A stretch of 64,000 bases of DNA, from positions 15,312,801-15,376,800 of the forward strand of contig JARWKL010000015.1 in assembly GCA_029961685.1 (NCBI GenBank), written 5' to 3'. This DNA is from Aristolochia californica (taxonomy: Eukaryota > Streptophyta > Magnoliopsida > Piperales > Aristolochiaceae). Of the stretch, positions 38,190 to 51,015 are shown in pieces (within the stretch, counting starts at the first letter, position 1; each line of letters starts with the position of its first letter). Below the pieces are notes generated by a model, which saw only the letters and a program-made list of their open reading frames with translations, ran no database searches and was not told the origin of the DNA. Position numbers and translations under genes: made by a program.

Positions 38190-39562
38190 ATGAAGGGTTC
38201 TTGTTTCGAGAAAATAAATTGTGTGTGCTTAATTGTTCAATGAGAGACTTGTTAGTTCGAGAATCCCATAATGGGGGTTTAATGGGACACTTTGGAGTCC
38301 CTAAGATTATCTATTTTGCAGGAGCACTTCTACTGGCCATGCATGAAACGGGATGTTGAGAGAATTTGTGGTAGAAGTGTCACTTGTAGGCAAGCAAAAT
38401 CGAATGTTCAGCCCAATGGTCTTTACACCCCCTTACCTTTTCCTTGTTCACCTTGGATAGATATTTTGATGGACTTTGTTTTGGGTTTACCTGGGAGTCG
38501 ACGTGGGAGGGACTCAATCTTTGTGGTTGTAGATCAGTTTTCTAAGATGACTCATTTTACACCTTGTCATAAGACTGATGATGCTTGTCATGTTGCACAT
38601 TTGTTCTTTAGGGAGATTGTCAGGTTACATGGCATGCCTAGGACAATCGTGTCAAATTGAGATGTTAAGTTCTTGAGTTACTTTTGGAAGACTTTATGGG
38701 GAAAACTAGGAACAAAACTTTTGTTTTCTACTACTTGTCACCCTCAAACCGAAGGTCAAATAGAAGTAGTTAATAGGACTTTATCCACTTTGTTGAGGGC
38801 TATCGTTGGTAAGAACATTAAGACTTGGGAGGATTGTTTACCACATGTTGAGTTTGCTTATAATCGTACCATCCATTCTGCTACTCAGTGCTCACCATTT
38901 GAAATTGTTTATGGTTTTAATCCTTTAACTCCATTAGATTTATCACCTTTACCTATTTTTGAGCATGTGAACTAAGATGGTAAGAAGAAGGAAGAGTTTT
39001 TGAAGCAATTCCATGGGAAAGGGTTCAGTTAAACATAGAGAGGAAAACCGAATAATACATCAAGCAAGCTAACAAGGGTCGTCACAAGCTCATTTTTTAG
39101 GCCGGTGATTGGGTGTGGTTACATATGAAAAAAGAAAGATTTTCAGCCCAAAGACGTTCTAAGTTGTTGCCCCGAGGAGATGGACCATTGCATGTGCTAG
39201 AACGGATCAATGACTATGGTTACAGAGTTGACTTACCTGGTGAGTACGATTTTAGTGCTACATTCAATGTTACTGATTTAAGTCCTTTTGATGTAGGTGA
39301 CGATTTGAGGAAAAATCCTTCTCAAGAAGAGGGGAATGATGAGGACACTGAGCCTGCATGGAATACTCATGAACCAACTCAAATTCCAGTTGGTCCAGTG
39401 ACGAGGGCACGAGCGAAAAGATTCAAAGAAATACTGAATAACTTAGTCCAGAGAGTTATACAACAAGACGAGAGTTTGGTCACCACGAAAGAGGAACAAA
39501 GGATGGTTTCACTCATCAAAGTTGATCCGGAAGAAAGCCCAACAGCCATACACGTGCATTGA
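38190..39562 (+). pseudogene. Ty3/gypsy integrase, multiply broken (copy 3)
   Basis: Upstream of the first open stretch, the [13 protein letters not shown] zinc-finger start is in frame, then a 2-bp loss near 38305 shifts the frame. The stretch 38292-38660 carries CGRSVTC (first Cys of the pair changed to Ser), the first catalytic Asp in ILMDFVLG, and FSKMTHF. It stops at a TGA that replaces the Arg of SDRD, and the catalytic Asp before it now reads Asn. The stretch 38673-38975 keeps the catalytic Glu ([11 protein letters not shown]) and ends at a TAA after EHVN. Frameshifts and a TAG follow. The last stretch, 39113-39562, holds the GPL/LDLPGEY-type region, the acidic segment and TRARAKRF, ending at the normal stop. 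It is non-functional. It differs from copies 1 and 2 in retaining Glu. Confidence 0.9.
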
Positions 39563-40104
39563 GGAAGCGCATGTGGTTAGAAGATCTCGTGGGACCCACG
39601 AGGATATCCACGAGTTGGCAATTCATCCTAGAAGGGCATGTGGTTAGAAGATCTCATGGAATCCACTAGGATATCCATAAATTGGCAACTAATCCTAGAT
39701 GATCACGTGGGAATATATTAGGTTTCTATTTACGTTAAGTTACTTTAAGTTTTCCTTTAATTGAATGTAATTAGGGGAAGGGATTTATTTACATGATTTA
39801 GATAGCCTCCATAATAAATAGAGGGATTGTAAACGGAATTGGGACTTTTTGATCATTATTGATATTGAGAGATTATTCTTCTTGAGTTCTTGAAGGAACT
39901 ATTCGAACTTATCAGGGACTTTTTGTTGTGGCGATCAATCGACTTATCAAACGGATTTCCATCCCCTTTTGTGGCATCTTCTAAATACCAACGTTCTTGC
40001 TCTGCTAAGTAACGGGTCATGGTTTTCCATCAAACTTGAAAGGTCTTGGGGACAATTACCAGATTTGGTATCGGGTTTCGCACAAGTTGACGTGGTTCGT
40101 ATCA
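39563..40104 (+). mobile_element. 3' untranslated region and putative 3' LTR of gypsy copy 3
   Basis: Same order of motifs as in copies 1 and 2. The TATA core reads ATAATAAATAG near 39811, one base away from the TATAAATAG of the other copies, and the duplicate at about 41677 shares that change. It ends ...CGTATCA at 40104. Confidence 0.6.
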
Positions 40105-41240
40105 TTATGTTTGCAAAAAATTGAAAACAAAAATAAATGTAAGTGAAGAAAAAATTTTCACGCTGTAAAAATGAACACCAAAGTTATCTATGTTTGCGAA
40201 ATTCCACTAGTACAACCCCTAATATCTTGGAACTTTATAAGAAAGAGATTTCTAATTGATCCTTACATTATTTTAAATATGGATATGTATGCCTGAAACA
40301 TGTCGAAGATGCATATGCATATGACCTAACGATCCAAAAATTTCAAGGAGTATAAAAAATTACATTCTCAAGTTAACATGCGGTGGGATATTCACCCGAG
40401 CCTAACAACGCACTTTTTGCCCATTTAACAAAACCTTACCTATAAATCATAAATCATCATCAAGGTTTTGATCGATTAATGATGCATAGCGACAATATTT
40501 TTTGCTAGAAATGACTTATGTTTTGGGAGTCAACACTGAGTTAAAATTACCTCGCCCTACGCCCTACGCCCCCCCCCCCCCCCCCCCCCCGCTCCTTCCC
40601 TTTCCATTGAATGCAGAACCTAATATTTAAAAATATGAAAGACTTTTTAATGCCTAAAAATCATAGATACTTTTTGGAATTATCTCTCTCTGCATTTGTG
40701 CATTTCATTTTTGGATGTTCAATTTTTTTCCAAATCTAAGCTTGTGTTTTCACTCTCCCTTTTTTCTCAAAAAACTAAAAGATAAGGACAATAGACTACA
40801 ACAAAATGAAAATTTTAGAGTTAATGTATGCAAAAAATTGAAAACTACAATAAATGTAAGAAAAGAAAATTTTTTCACACACTAAAAATGAACACCAATG
40901 TTTTCTTATCCATGTTTGGGAAATTCCACTTGAACAACCCCTAATAGCATGAAATTTTATAAGAAAGAGATTTCTAATTGTTCCTAACAAGATGTAAATA
41001 TGGATATGCATGCTTGAAACAAGTTGAAGATGCAAATGACCTAATTATTCAAAATTTTCAAGGAGTACAAAAAATTAAATTCACAAGTTAATGCTCGGTG
41101 GGATATTCACTCAAGCCAAACAACCCATTCTTTTCCTATTTATTAAATGCTGACCAAACAATCATAGATCATCCTAAAGGTTTTGATCGATTAATGATGT
41201 GTAACAAGTTTTGTTAGAAATGACTTATGGTTTGGGAGTC
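40105..41240 (+). repeat. Satellite array, segment 7
   Basis: About 1.7 monomers, landmark near 40715. It is repeated from 41970 as part of the 1.86-kb duplication. A small ATGCAT-type slip (GCATATGCATATGACC near 40310) is present only in this copy. Confidence 0.92.
40569..40590 (+). repeat. Poly-C tract (22 C)
   Basis: 22 C at the standard C-site, preceded by a doubled CGCCCTA. Its counterpart in the duplicated unit has 25 C and only one such motif, so the tract has changed since the duplication. Confidence 0.93.
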
Positions 41241-41427
41241 AACTCAAATTCCAGTTGGTCCAGTGACGAGGTCACGAGCGAAAAGATTCAAAGAAATACT
41301 GAATAACTTAGTCTAGAGAGTTATACAACAAGACGAGAGTTTGGTCACCACGAAAGAGGAACAAAGGATGGCTTCACTCATCAAAGTTGATCCGGAAGAA
41401 AGCCCAACAGCCATACACGTGCATTGA
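41241..41427 (+). pseudogene. Ty3/gypsy polyprotein C-terminal tail, duplicated fragment
   Basis: The last about 60 codons of the integrase tail. They begin within QIPVGPVTRSRAKRF and end at the normal stop. Relative to its source at 39381-39562, Ala is changed to Ser in TRARAK. An in-frame TAG replaces a Gln codon after NNLV, and a Val is changed to Ala near the end. It is too short to have any function. Confidence 0.9.
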
Positions 41428-41969
41428 GGAAGCGCATGTGGTTAGAAGATCTCGTGGGACCCATGAGGATATCCACAAGTTGGCAATTCATCCTAGAAGG
41501 GCATGTGGTTAGAAGATCTCATGGAATCCACTAGGATATCCATAAATTGGCAACTAATCCTGGATGATCACGTGGGAATATATTAGGTTTCTATTTACGT
41601 TAAGTTACCATAAGTTTTCCTTTAATTGAATGTAATTAGGGGAAGGGATTTATTTACATGATTTAGACTGCCTCCATAATAAATAGAGGGATTGTAAACG
41701 GAATTGGGACTTTTTGATCATTATTGGTATTGAGAGATTATTCTTCTTGAGTTCTTGAAGGAACTATTCGAACTAATCGGGAATTTTTCCTTGTGGCGTT
41801 CAATCGACTTATCAAACAGATTTCCATCCCCTTTTGTGGCATCTTCAAAATACCAAGGTTCTTGCTCTGCTAAGTAACGGGTCACGGTTTTCCATCAAAC
41901 TTGAAAGGTCTTGGGGACAATTACCAGATTTGGTATCGAGTTTCGCACAAGTTGACGTGGTTCGTATCA
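41428..41969 (+). mobile_element. 3' UTR and putative LTR of the duplicated gypsy end
   Basis: Near-identical to 39563-40104, including the altered TATA core (ATAATAAATAG at about 41677) and the terminal ...CGTATCA at 41969. This is duplicated by array rearrangement, not by retrotransposition. Confidence 0.75.
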
Positions 41970-42418
41970 TTATGTTTGCAAAAAATTGAAAACAAAAATA
42001 AATGTAAGTGAAGAAAAATTTTTCACGCAGTAAAAATGAACACCAAAGTTATCCATGTTTGCGAAATTCCACTAGTACAACCCCTAATATCTTGAAATTT
42101 TATAAGAAAGAAATTTCTAATTGATCCTTACATTATTTTAAATATGGATATGCATGCCTGAAACATGTCGAAGATGCATATGACCTAACGATCCAAAAAT
42201 TTCAAGGGATATAAAAAATTAAATTCTCAAGTTAACGTGCGGTGGGATATTCACCCGAGCCTAACAACGCACTTTTTTCCCATTTAACAAAACCTTACCT
42301 ATAAATCATAAATCATCGTAAATGTTTTGATCGATTAATGATGCATAGCGACAATATTTTTTGTTAGAAATGACTTATGTTTTGGGAGTCAACACTGAGT
42401 TAAAATTACCTCGTCCTA

Positions 42419-42443
42419 CCCCCCCCCCCCCCCCCCCCCCCCC
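42419..42443 (+). repeat. Poly-C tract (25 C)
   Basis: 25 C at the C-site of the duplicated unit. It is the counterpart of the 22-C run at 40569. Confidence 0.93.
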
Positions 42444-45400
42444 TTCCCTTTCCATTGAATGCAGAACCTAATATATAAAAATATGAAAGACTTTTCAATG
42501 CCTAAAAATCATAGATACTTTTTGGAATTATCTCTCTCTGCATTTGTGCATTTCATTTTTGGATGTTCAATTTTTTTCCAAATCTAAACTTGTGTTTTCA
42601 CTCTCCCTTTTTTCTCAAAAACTAAAAGATAAGGACAATAGATTACAACAAAATAAAAATTTTAGAGTTAATGTATGCAAAAAATTGAAAACTACAATAA
42701 ATGTAAGAAAAGAAATTTTTTTCACGCACTAAAATGAACACCAATGTTTTCTTATCCATGTTTGGGAAATTCCACTTGAACAACCCTTAATAGCATGAAA
42801 TTTTATAAGAAAGAGATTTCTAATTGTTCCTAACAAGATGTAAATATGGATATGCATGCTTGAAACAAGTTGAAGATGCAAATGACCTAATTATTCAAAA
42901 TTTTCAAGGAGTACAAAAAATTAAATTCACAAGTTAATGCTCGGTGCGATATTCACTCAAGCCAAACAACCCACTCTTTTCCTATTTATTAAATGCTGAC
43001 CTAACAATCATAGATAATCCTCAAGGTTTTGATCGATTAATGATGTGTAACAAGTTTTGTTAGAAATGACTTATGGTTTGGGAGTCAACACTCAGTTAAA
43101 ATTCTCCTGCCCCCCCTCCCCCCTTTTCCGATGATTGTATAACCTAATATATAAAAAAGTATACAATCCAAAAAAATCAGAGATACTTTTGGAATTATCT
43201 TTCTCAGCATTTGTGCATTTCCAGTTTGGATGTTCAATTTTTTTTTACATCCAAACTTGAGTTTTCACTCTCCCTTTTTTATCGTAAACAAAAAGATAAG
43301 GAAAATAGATCACAACAAAATCAAAATAATAGAGTTTATGGATAAAAATAATTGAAGGCTATAATAAATGTAAGTGAAGAAAAATTTTCACACTCTAAAA
43401 ATGATCACCAAAGTTTTTCTATCCATGTTTGGGAAATTCCACTAGTACAACCCGTAATAGCTTGGAATTTTATAAGAAAGAGATTTCTAATTGATCCTTA
43501 CATGATTTAAACATGGATATGCATGCCTGAAACATGTTGAAGATGCAAATGACCTTATGATCCAAACATTTCTAGATATAGAAAAAATTAAATTCTCATG
43601 TTAACGTGTGGTGGAATATTCACCCGAGCCAAACAACACGCTTTTGACCCAATTTCAAAAAGCTGACCTATAAATCATAGATCATTGTAAAGGTTTTGAT
43701 CGATTAATGATGCATGAGGTAATAATTTTTGTTAGAAAATACATATGGTTTCGGAGTCAACACTCAGTTAACATTCCCTCTCCCCCTCTTTTCCATTGAT
43801 TATAGAATCTAATATGTAAAAATTTAAAAGATTTTACAATCCCTAAAATCACATATACTCTTTGGAATTATCTCTCTCTGCATTTGTGGATTTCCATTTT
43901 GGATGTTCAAATTTTTTCAAATCAAAACTTGAGTTTTCACTCTCCCTTTTTTCTCGTAATAAAAAAGATAAGGCAAATAGATAGCAACAAAATGAAAATT
44001 TTAGAGTTTATGTATGCGAAAAATTGAAAACTATAATAAATGTAAGTGAATAAAAAAATATCACGTACTAAAAATGAACACCAAAGTTTTGTTATCCATG
44101 TTTGGAAAATTCGTCCAATACAACCCTTAATAGCTTGCAATTTTATAAGAAAGAGATTTCTATTTGATCCTAACAAGATTTAAATAAGGATTTGCATGCC
44201 TGAAACATGTTAAAGATGCAAATGACCTAATGATTCAAAAGTTTCAAGGAGTAGAAAAAATTAAATTCTCAAGTTAACGTGTGGTGGGATATTTACCAGA
44301 GCCAAACAACCCACTTTTTTCCAATTTACAAAAAGCTGACCTAACAATCATGGATCATTGTAAAGGTTTTGATCGATAAATGATGTGTAATGGCTATAAT
44401 TTTTGTTCGAAATGACTTATGGTTTGGGAGACAACACTCTGTTAAAAATACCTCGCCCCCTGTTTTCTGATGATTGCAAAACCTAACATTTTAAAAACTA
44501 AAAGAGTTTACAATCCCTCAAAATCACAGATATTTTTTGAAATTATCTCTCTCATCATTTGTGCATTTCGATTTTGGATGTTCAATTTTTTTTCAAATCC
44601 ATACTTGAGTTTTCACTCTCCCATTTTTCTCGTAAACAAAAAAAGATATGGCAAGTAGATCACAACAAAATGAAAATTTTAGAGTTTATGTATGCAAAAA
44701 ATTGAAAACTATAATAAATGTAAGTGAAGAAAAAAATTTCACGCACTAAAAATGAACACCAAAGTTTTTGATCGATTAATGATGCATAACGGCAATCATT
44801 TTTGTTAGAAATGACTTATGGTTTTGGAGTCAACACTCAGTTAAAATTCCCTTGCCCCCCCTTTTCCATTGATTGAAAAATCTAAATTATAAAATTTTTA
44901 AAGAGTTTACAATCCCTAAAAACCAGAGATAATTTTTTGAATTATCTCTTTCTGCATTTGTGCATTTCCATTTTGAATGTTCAATTTTTTTTAAATCCAA
45001 ACTTGAGTTTTCACTCTACTCTCCCTTTTTTTCTCGTAAACAAAAAAATGAAAATTTTAGAGTTTATGTTTGTAAAAAATTGAAAACTAAAATAAATGTA
45101 CGTGAATAAAAAATTTTCACACAATAAAAATGAAAACAAAAGTTTTGCTAACCATATTTGGGAAATTCCACTAGTAGAACCCCAAATATCATGGAGTTTT
45201 ATGAGAAAGAGATTTCTAATTGATCCTAATAAGATTTAAATATGGATACGCATGCCTGAAACATGTTGAAGATGCAAATGACCTAATGATTTAAAAATTT
45301 CTAGGTGTAGAAAAAATTAAATTTTCAAGTTAACGTGCGGTGAGATATGTACCAAAGCCAAACAACCCTCTTTTTGCCTATTTACAATAAGCTAAACTAA

Positions 45401-48400
45401 CAATCGTAGATCATCATAAAAGTTTTGATCGATTAATGATGCTTAATGGCTATAGTTTTTTGTTAGAAATGACTAATGGTATGGGTGTCAACACTCAGTT
45501 AAACATGCCTCGCCCCCCATTTTTCGGTGATTGCAAAACATTATATATAAAAAAAATAAAAGTGTTACAAATCACTCAAATCACAAATACTTTTTGGAAT
45601 TATCTGTCTCAGCATTTGTGTATTTCAATTGATGATGTTCAATTTTTTTTCAAATCCAAACTTAAGTTTTCAGTTTCCCATTTTTCTCGTAAACAAAAAA
45701 GATAAGGAAAAAAGATCACAAAAAATTGAAAAATTTAGAGTTTATGATGCAAAAACTTGAAAACTATAATAAATGTAAGTGAAGAAAAAAATTTCACGCA
45801 CTAAAAATAAACACCAAAGTTTTTGTTGTCCATGTTTGGGAAATTCCACTAGTACAACCCCCTAATAGCATGGAATTTTATAAGAAAGAGATTTCTAATC
45901 TATCCCAACATGTTTCCAATATGGATATGCATGCCTAAAACATGTTGAAGATGCAAATGACCTAACGACCAAAAAATTTCAAAGACTAGAAAAAAATTAA
46001 ATTCTCAAATTAATGTGCGGTGAGATATTCAGTCGAGCCAAACAACCCACTTTTTTTCCATTTAAAAAATGCGGACCTAACAATCATAGATCATCGTAAA
46101 GGTTTTGATTGATTAAAGATGAGTAATTGCAATAATTTTTGTTAGAAATGACTTATGGGTTGGGAGTATAGACTATATTAAAATTCCCGCCGCCACCCCC
46201 CCCCTCCCCCCCCTCCCTTTTCCGATGATTGCGTAACCTAATATATTAAAAAATAAAAGAGTTTACAATCCCAAAAAAATCACAGGTACTTTTTGGAATT
46301 ATCTCTCTCTGCATTTGTGCATTTCCATTTTGGATGTTCAATTTTTTTTTAAATCCAAACATGAGTTTTCACTCTCCCTTTTTTCTTGTAAACAAAAAGA
46401 TAAGGCAAATAGATCACAAAAAAATGAAAATTTTAGAGATTATATATGAAAAAAATTGAAAACTATAATAAATGTAAGTGAAGAAATTTCTTTCATGCAC
46501 TAAAAATGAACACCAAAGTTTTGTGCTCCATGTTAGGGAAATTCCACTAGTACAACCCCCAATAACTTAGAATTTTATAAGAAAAAGATTTCTAATTGAT
46601 CCTAACATGATTTTAAATGTGGATATGCATGCCTGAAACATGTTGAAGATGCAAATGACCTAATGATTCAAAAATTTCCAGAAGTAGAAAAAATTAAATT
46701 CTCAAGTTAACGTGCGGTTGGATATTCACCCGAGCAAAACAACCCACTTTTTTTCCCATTTACAAAAAGCTGACCTATAAATCGTAGATCATTGTAAAGC
46801 TTTTGATTGATTAATGATGGATAACGGCAATATTTTTTGTTAGAAATGACTTATGGTTTGGGAGTCAACACTCTGTTAAAATTCCCTTGCCCCTCCTTTT
46901 CCATTGATTGCAGAACCTAATATATAAAAATCTAAAAGAGTTTACAATCCCTAAAAATCACATATACTCTTTGCAATTATCTCTCTCAGCATTTGTGCTT
47001 TTTGATTTTGGTTGTTAAATTTTTTTTCAAATCCAAACTTGACTTTTCACTCTGCCATTTTTCTCGTAAACAAAAAAGTTAAGGCAAATTGACCAAAACA
47101 AATTGTAAATTTTAGAGTTTATGTATGCAAAAAGATTGAAAACTATAATAAATGTACGAGAAGAAAAATTTTTCACACACTACAAATGAACACCAAAGTT
47201 TTGTTATCAATGTTTGGAAATACTATCCCTAATAGCTTTGAATTTTATAAGAAAGAGATGTCTAATTGATCCTAACATAATTTAAATATGGATATACGTG
47301 CTTGAAACATGTTGAAGATGCAAATGACCTAATGATCCAAAAATTTCGAGTTCAAAAAATAAAATTCTCAAGTTAACGTGCGGTGTGATATTCACCCGAG
47401 CCAAACAACCCACTTTTTGCCCGTTTACAAAAAGCTGACCTATAAATCAAATATCATCATCAAGGTTTTGATCGATTAATGATGCATAACGGCCATAATT
47501 TTTGTTAGAAATGACTTATGATTTGGAAGAAAACACTCAGTTAAAATACCATGCCCCCGCCCCCCCCTTTTTCATTGATTGCAAAACCTAATATATAAAA
47601 ATCTAAAAGAGTTTACAATCCCTTAAAATCACAGATACTTTTTCTAATTACCTCTCTCATCATTTGTGCATTTCAGTTTTGGATGTTCAATTTTTTTTCA
47701 AATCCAAACTTGAATTTTTACTCTCCATTTTTTCTCGTAAATAAAATGATAAGGTAAATAGATCATAACAGAAATAAAATTTTAGAGTTTATGTATGCAA
47801 AAAATTGAAAACTATAATAAATGTAAGTAAAGAAAATATTTTCACGAACTAAAAATGAACACCAAAGTTTTGTTATCCATGTTTGGGAAATTCTACTAGT
47901 ACAACCCCTAATAGCTTGTAATTTTATAAGAAAGAGATTTCTAATTGATCATATCAAGATTTAAATAAGGATATGCATGCCTGAAACAAGTTGAAGATGC
48001 AAATGATCTATTGATCCAAAACATTCAAGGAGTAGAAAGAATTAAATTCTCAAGTTAATGTGCGGTGGAATATTCACCTGAGCCGAACAACACACTTATT
48101 GTCCTTTAAAAAAAAGCTGACCAAACACTCATACATCATTGTAAAGGTTTTAATCGATTAATGATGCGTAACGGCTATAATTTTTGTTAGTAATGAATTA
48201 TGGTTTGGGAGTAAACACTCAGTTAAAAATGCCTCACCCTCCATGTTTGGATGATTGCAAAATCTAATATATAAAAAACTAAAAGAGTTTACAATCCCAA
48301 AGATTTTCAGATACTTTTTGGAATTATCTCTCTCAGTATTTGTGCATTTCAATTTTAGATGTTCAATTTTTTTTCAAATCCAAACTTGAGTTTTCATTCT

Positions 48401-48907
48401 CCCATTTTTCATGTAAACAAAAAAGATAAGGCAAATAGATCACAAAAAAATGAAAATTTTAGAGTTTATGTATGCAAAAAACTGAAAACTATAATAAATG
48501 TATAGGAAGAAAAATATTAGACACAATAAAAATGAACACCAAAGTTTTTATTATCCGTATTTGGGAAATTCCACTAGTACAACCTTTAATTTCATGGGAT
48601 TTTATAAGAAAAAGATTCCAAATTGATCCTCACAAGATTTAAATATGGATATGCATGCCGAAAACATGTTGAAGATGCAAATGACCTAATGATGCAAAAA
48701 TTTCAAGGAGTAGAAAAAATTAAATTCTCATGTTAACGTGCGGTGGGATATTTACCCGAGCCAAACAACACACTTTTGACCATTTAATAAATTCTGACCT
48801 AAAAATCGTAGATCATTGTAAAGGTTTTTGTTTGATTAATGATGCTTAACGGCAATAATTTTTGTTAGAGATGACTTAAGGTTTGGGAGACAACACTCAG
48901 ATAAAAC

Positions 48908-48909
<2 letters not shown>

Positions 48910-48938
<29 letters not shown>
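48910..48938 (+). repeat. Poly-C tract (29 C)
   Basis: 29 uninterrupted C at the standard C-site. Confidence 0.94.
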
Positions 48939-49568
48939 ATTTTTCTGATGATTGCATAACCTAATATATAAAAAACTAAAAGAGTTTAAAAAAAGCATAG
49001 ATACTTTTTGGAATTATCTCTCAGAATTTATGCATTTCAATTTTGGAAGTTAATTTTTTTTTCAAAATCCAAACCTTTGTTTTCACTCTGCCATTTTTCT
49101 CAAAAACAAAAAAGATAAGGCAAATAGATCACAAAAAATTGAAAACAATAATAAATATAAGCGAAGAAAAAATTTTCATGCACTAAAAATGAATGCCAAA
49201 GTTTTGTTATCGATGTTTGGAAATTCCACTAGTACTACCTCTAATAGCTTTGAATTTTATAATAAAGAGATGTCTAATTGATCCTAACATGATTTAAATG
49301 TGGACATGCGTGCCTTAAACATGTTGAAGATGCAACTGACCTAATGATCCAAAAATTCCAAGAACATGAAAAAATTAAATGCTCAAGTTAAGGTGCGGTG
49401 TGATATTCACCCGAGCCAAACAACCAACTTTTTGCCCATTTACAAAAAGCTGACCAATAAATCATAGATAATCTTCAAGGTTTTGATCGATTAATGATGC
49501 ATAACAACAATAATTTTTGTTAGAAATGACTTATGGTTTAGGAGACAACACTCAGTTAAAATACCTTG

Positions 49569-49591
49569 CCCCCCTCCCGCCCCCCCTCCCC

Positions 49592-49638
<47 letters not shown>

Positions 49639-49649
49639 ACCCCCGCCCC
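49569..49649 (+). repeat. C-rich block with a 46-C run
   Basis: About 80 nt made almost only of C, with isolated T, G and A interruptions. It includes 46 uninterrupted C at 49593-49638, at the standard C-site. Confidence 0.94.
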
Positions 49650-50990
49650 TTTTTTCCATTGATTGCAAACCTAATATATAAAAATTGAAAAGAGTTTACA
49701 ATCCCTAAAATTCACAGATACTTTTTGGAATTATCTCCCTCTTCATTTGTGCATTTCAGTTTTGGATGTTCATTTTTTTTCAAATCAAAACTTGAGTTTT
49801 CACTCTCCCTTTTTTTCCCGTAAGCAAAATGATAAGGCACATAGATCACACAAAAAAAATTTAGAGTTTATGTATGCAAAAAATTGAAAACTATAATAAA
49901 TGTAGGTAAAGAAAAAAATTTCATGCACTAAAAATGAAGACCAAAGTTTTGTTATCCATGTTTGAAAAATTCCATTACAACCCCTAATTGCTTGGAATTT
50001 TATAAGAAAGAGATTTCTAATTGATCCTATCAAGATTTAAATATGGATATGCATGCCTGAAACAAGTTGAAGATGCAAATGACCTAATGATCCAAACATT
50101 TCAAGGAGTAGGAAGAATTAAATTCTCAAGTTAACGTGTTGTGGAATACTCACCCAAGCCAAACATAACAATTTTGTCCCATTTAAAAAAAGTTGACCTA
50201 ACACTCATAGATCATCGTAAAGGTTTTGACCATTAATGATGCGTAATGGCTATAATTTTTGTTAGAAATGAATTATGGTTTGGGAGTCAACAATCAGTTA
50301 AAAATGCCTCACCCTCCATTTTCGGATGATTGAAAAACCTAATGTATAAAAAAATAAAAGAGTTTACAATCCCTAAAAATCATAGATACTTTTTGGAATT
50401 ATCTCTCAGTAATTGTGCATTTCGATTTTGGATGTTCAATATTTTATCAAATCCAAACTTGAGTTTTCACTCTCCCATTTTTCTCGTAAACAAAAACGAT
50501 AATGCAAAGAGAACACAACAAAATGAAAATACTAGAGTTTATGTAAGCAAAAAATTCTAAACTATAATAAATGTAAGTCATGAAAAAAATTTCACGCAGT
50601 AAAAATGAACACAAAAGTTTTGTTATCAATGTTTGGAAATTTCAATAGTACTACCCCTAATAGCTTTTAATTTTATAAGAAAGAGTTGTCTAATTGATCC
50701 TAACTTGATTTACATATGGATATGTGTGCATGAAACATGTTGAAGATGCAAATGACCAAATGATCCAAAAATTTCATGGAGTAGAAAAAATAAAATTCTC
50801 AAGTTAACGTGCGGTGTGATATTCACCCGAGCCAAACAACCAACTTTTTGCCCATTTACAAAAAAACTGACCTATAAATCATAGATCATCGTCAAGGTTT
50901 TGATCGATTAATGATGCATAATGGCAGTAATTTTTGTTAGAAATGACTTATGGTTTGGGAGTCAACACTCAGTTAAAATTTCCACAACCA

Positions 50991-51015
50991 CCCCCCCCCC
51001 CCCCCCCCCCCCCCC
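50991..51015 (+). repeat. Poly-C tract (25 C)
   Basis: 25 C at the standard C-site, preceded by CCACAACCA. Confidence 0.94.

Larger units (their letters stand above)
38120..40104 (+). mobile_element. Ty3/gypsy retrotransposon 3' remnant, copy 3
   Basis: This 1.99-kb block begins CAAGATGACCACATG after ...CCCCTAATAGCTT and ends ...CGTATCA before TTATGTTTGC, the same junctions as copy 2. It carries the integrase region and 3' LTR-like end only. Its right part, with about 1.1 kb of satellite, is repeated in tandem from 41241. Confidence 0.92.
39381..43090 (+). repeat. Tandem duplication, 1.86-kb unit spanning gypsy end and satellite
   Basis: Unit 1 is about 39381-41240 and unit 2 about 41241-43090. 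AAATTCCAGTTGGTCCAGTG starts at 39381 and 41246 (period 1865). CAACACTGAGTTAAAATTAC starts at 40531 and 42390 (period 1859). Each unit holds the last integrase codons, the 3' LTR region and about 1.1 kb of satellite. The join at about 41240 fuses satellite GGGAGTCAAC to element ACTCAAATTCC through a short shared CAACTCA-like overlap. The units are nearly identical, so the event is young. Confidence 0.94.
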
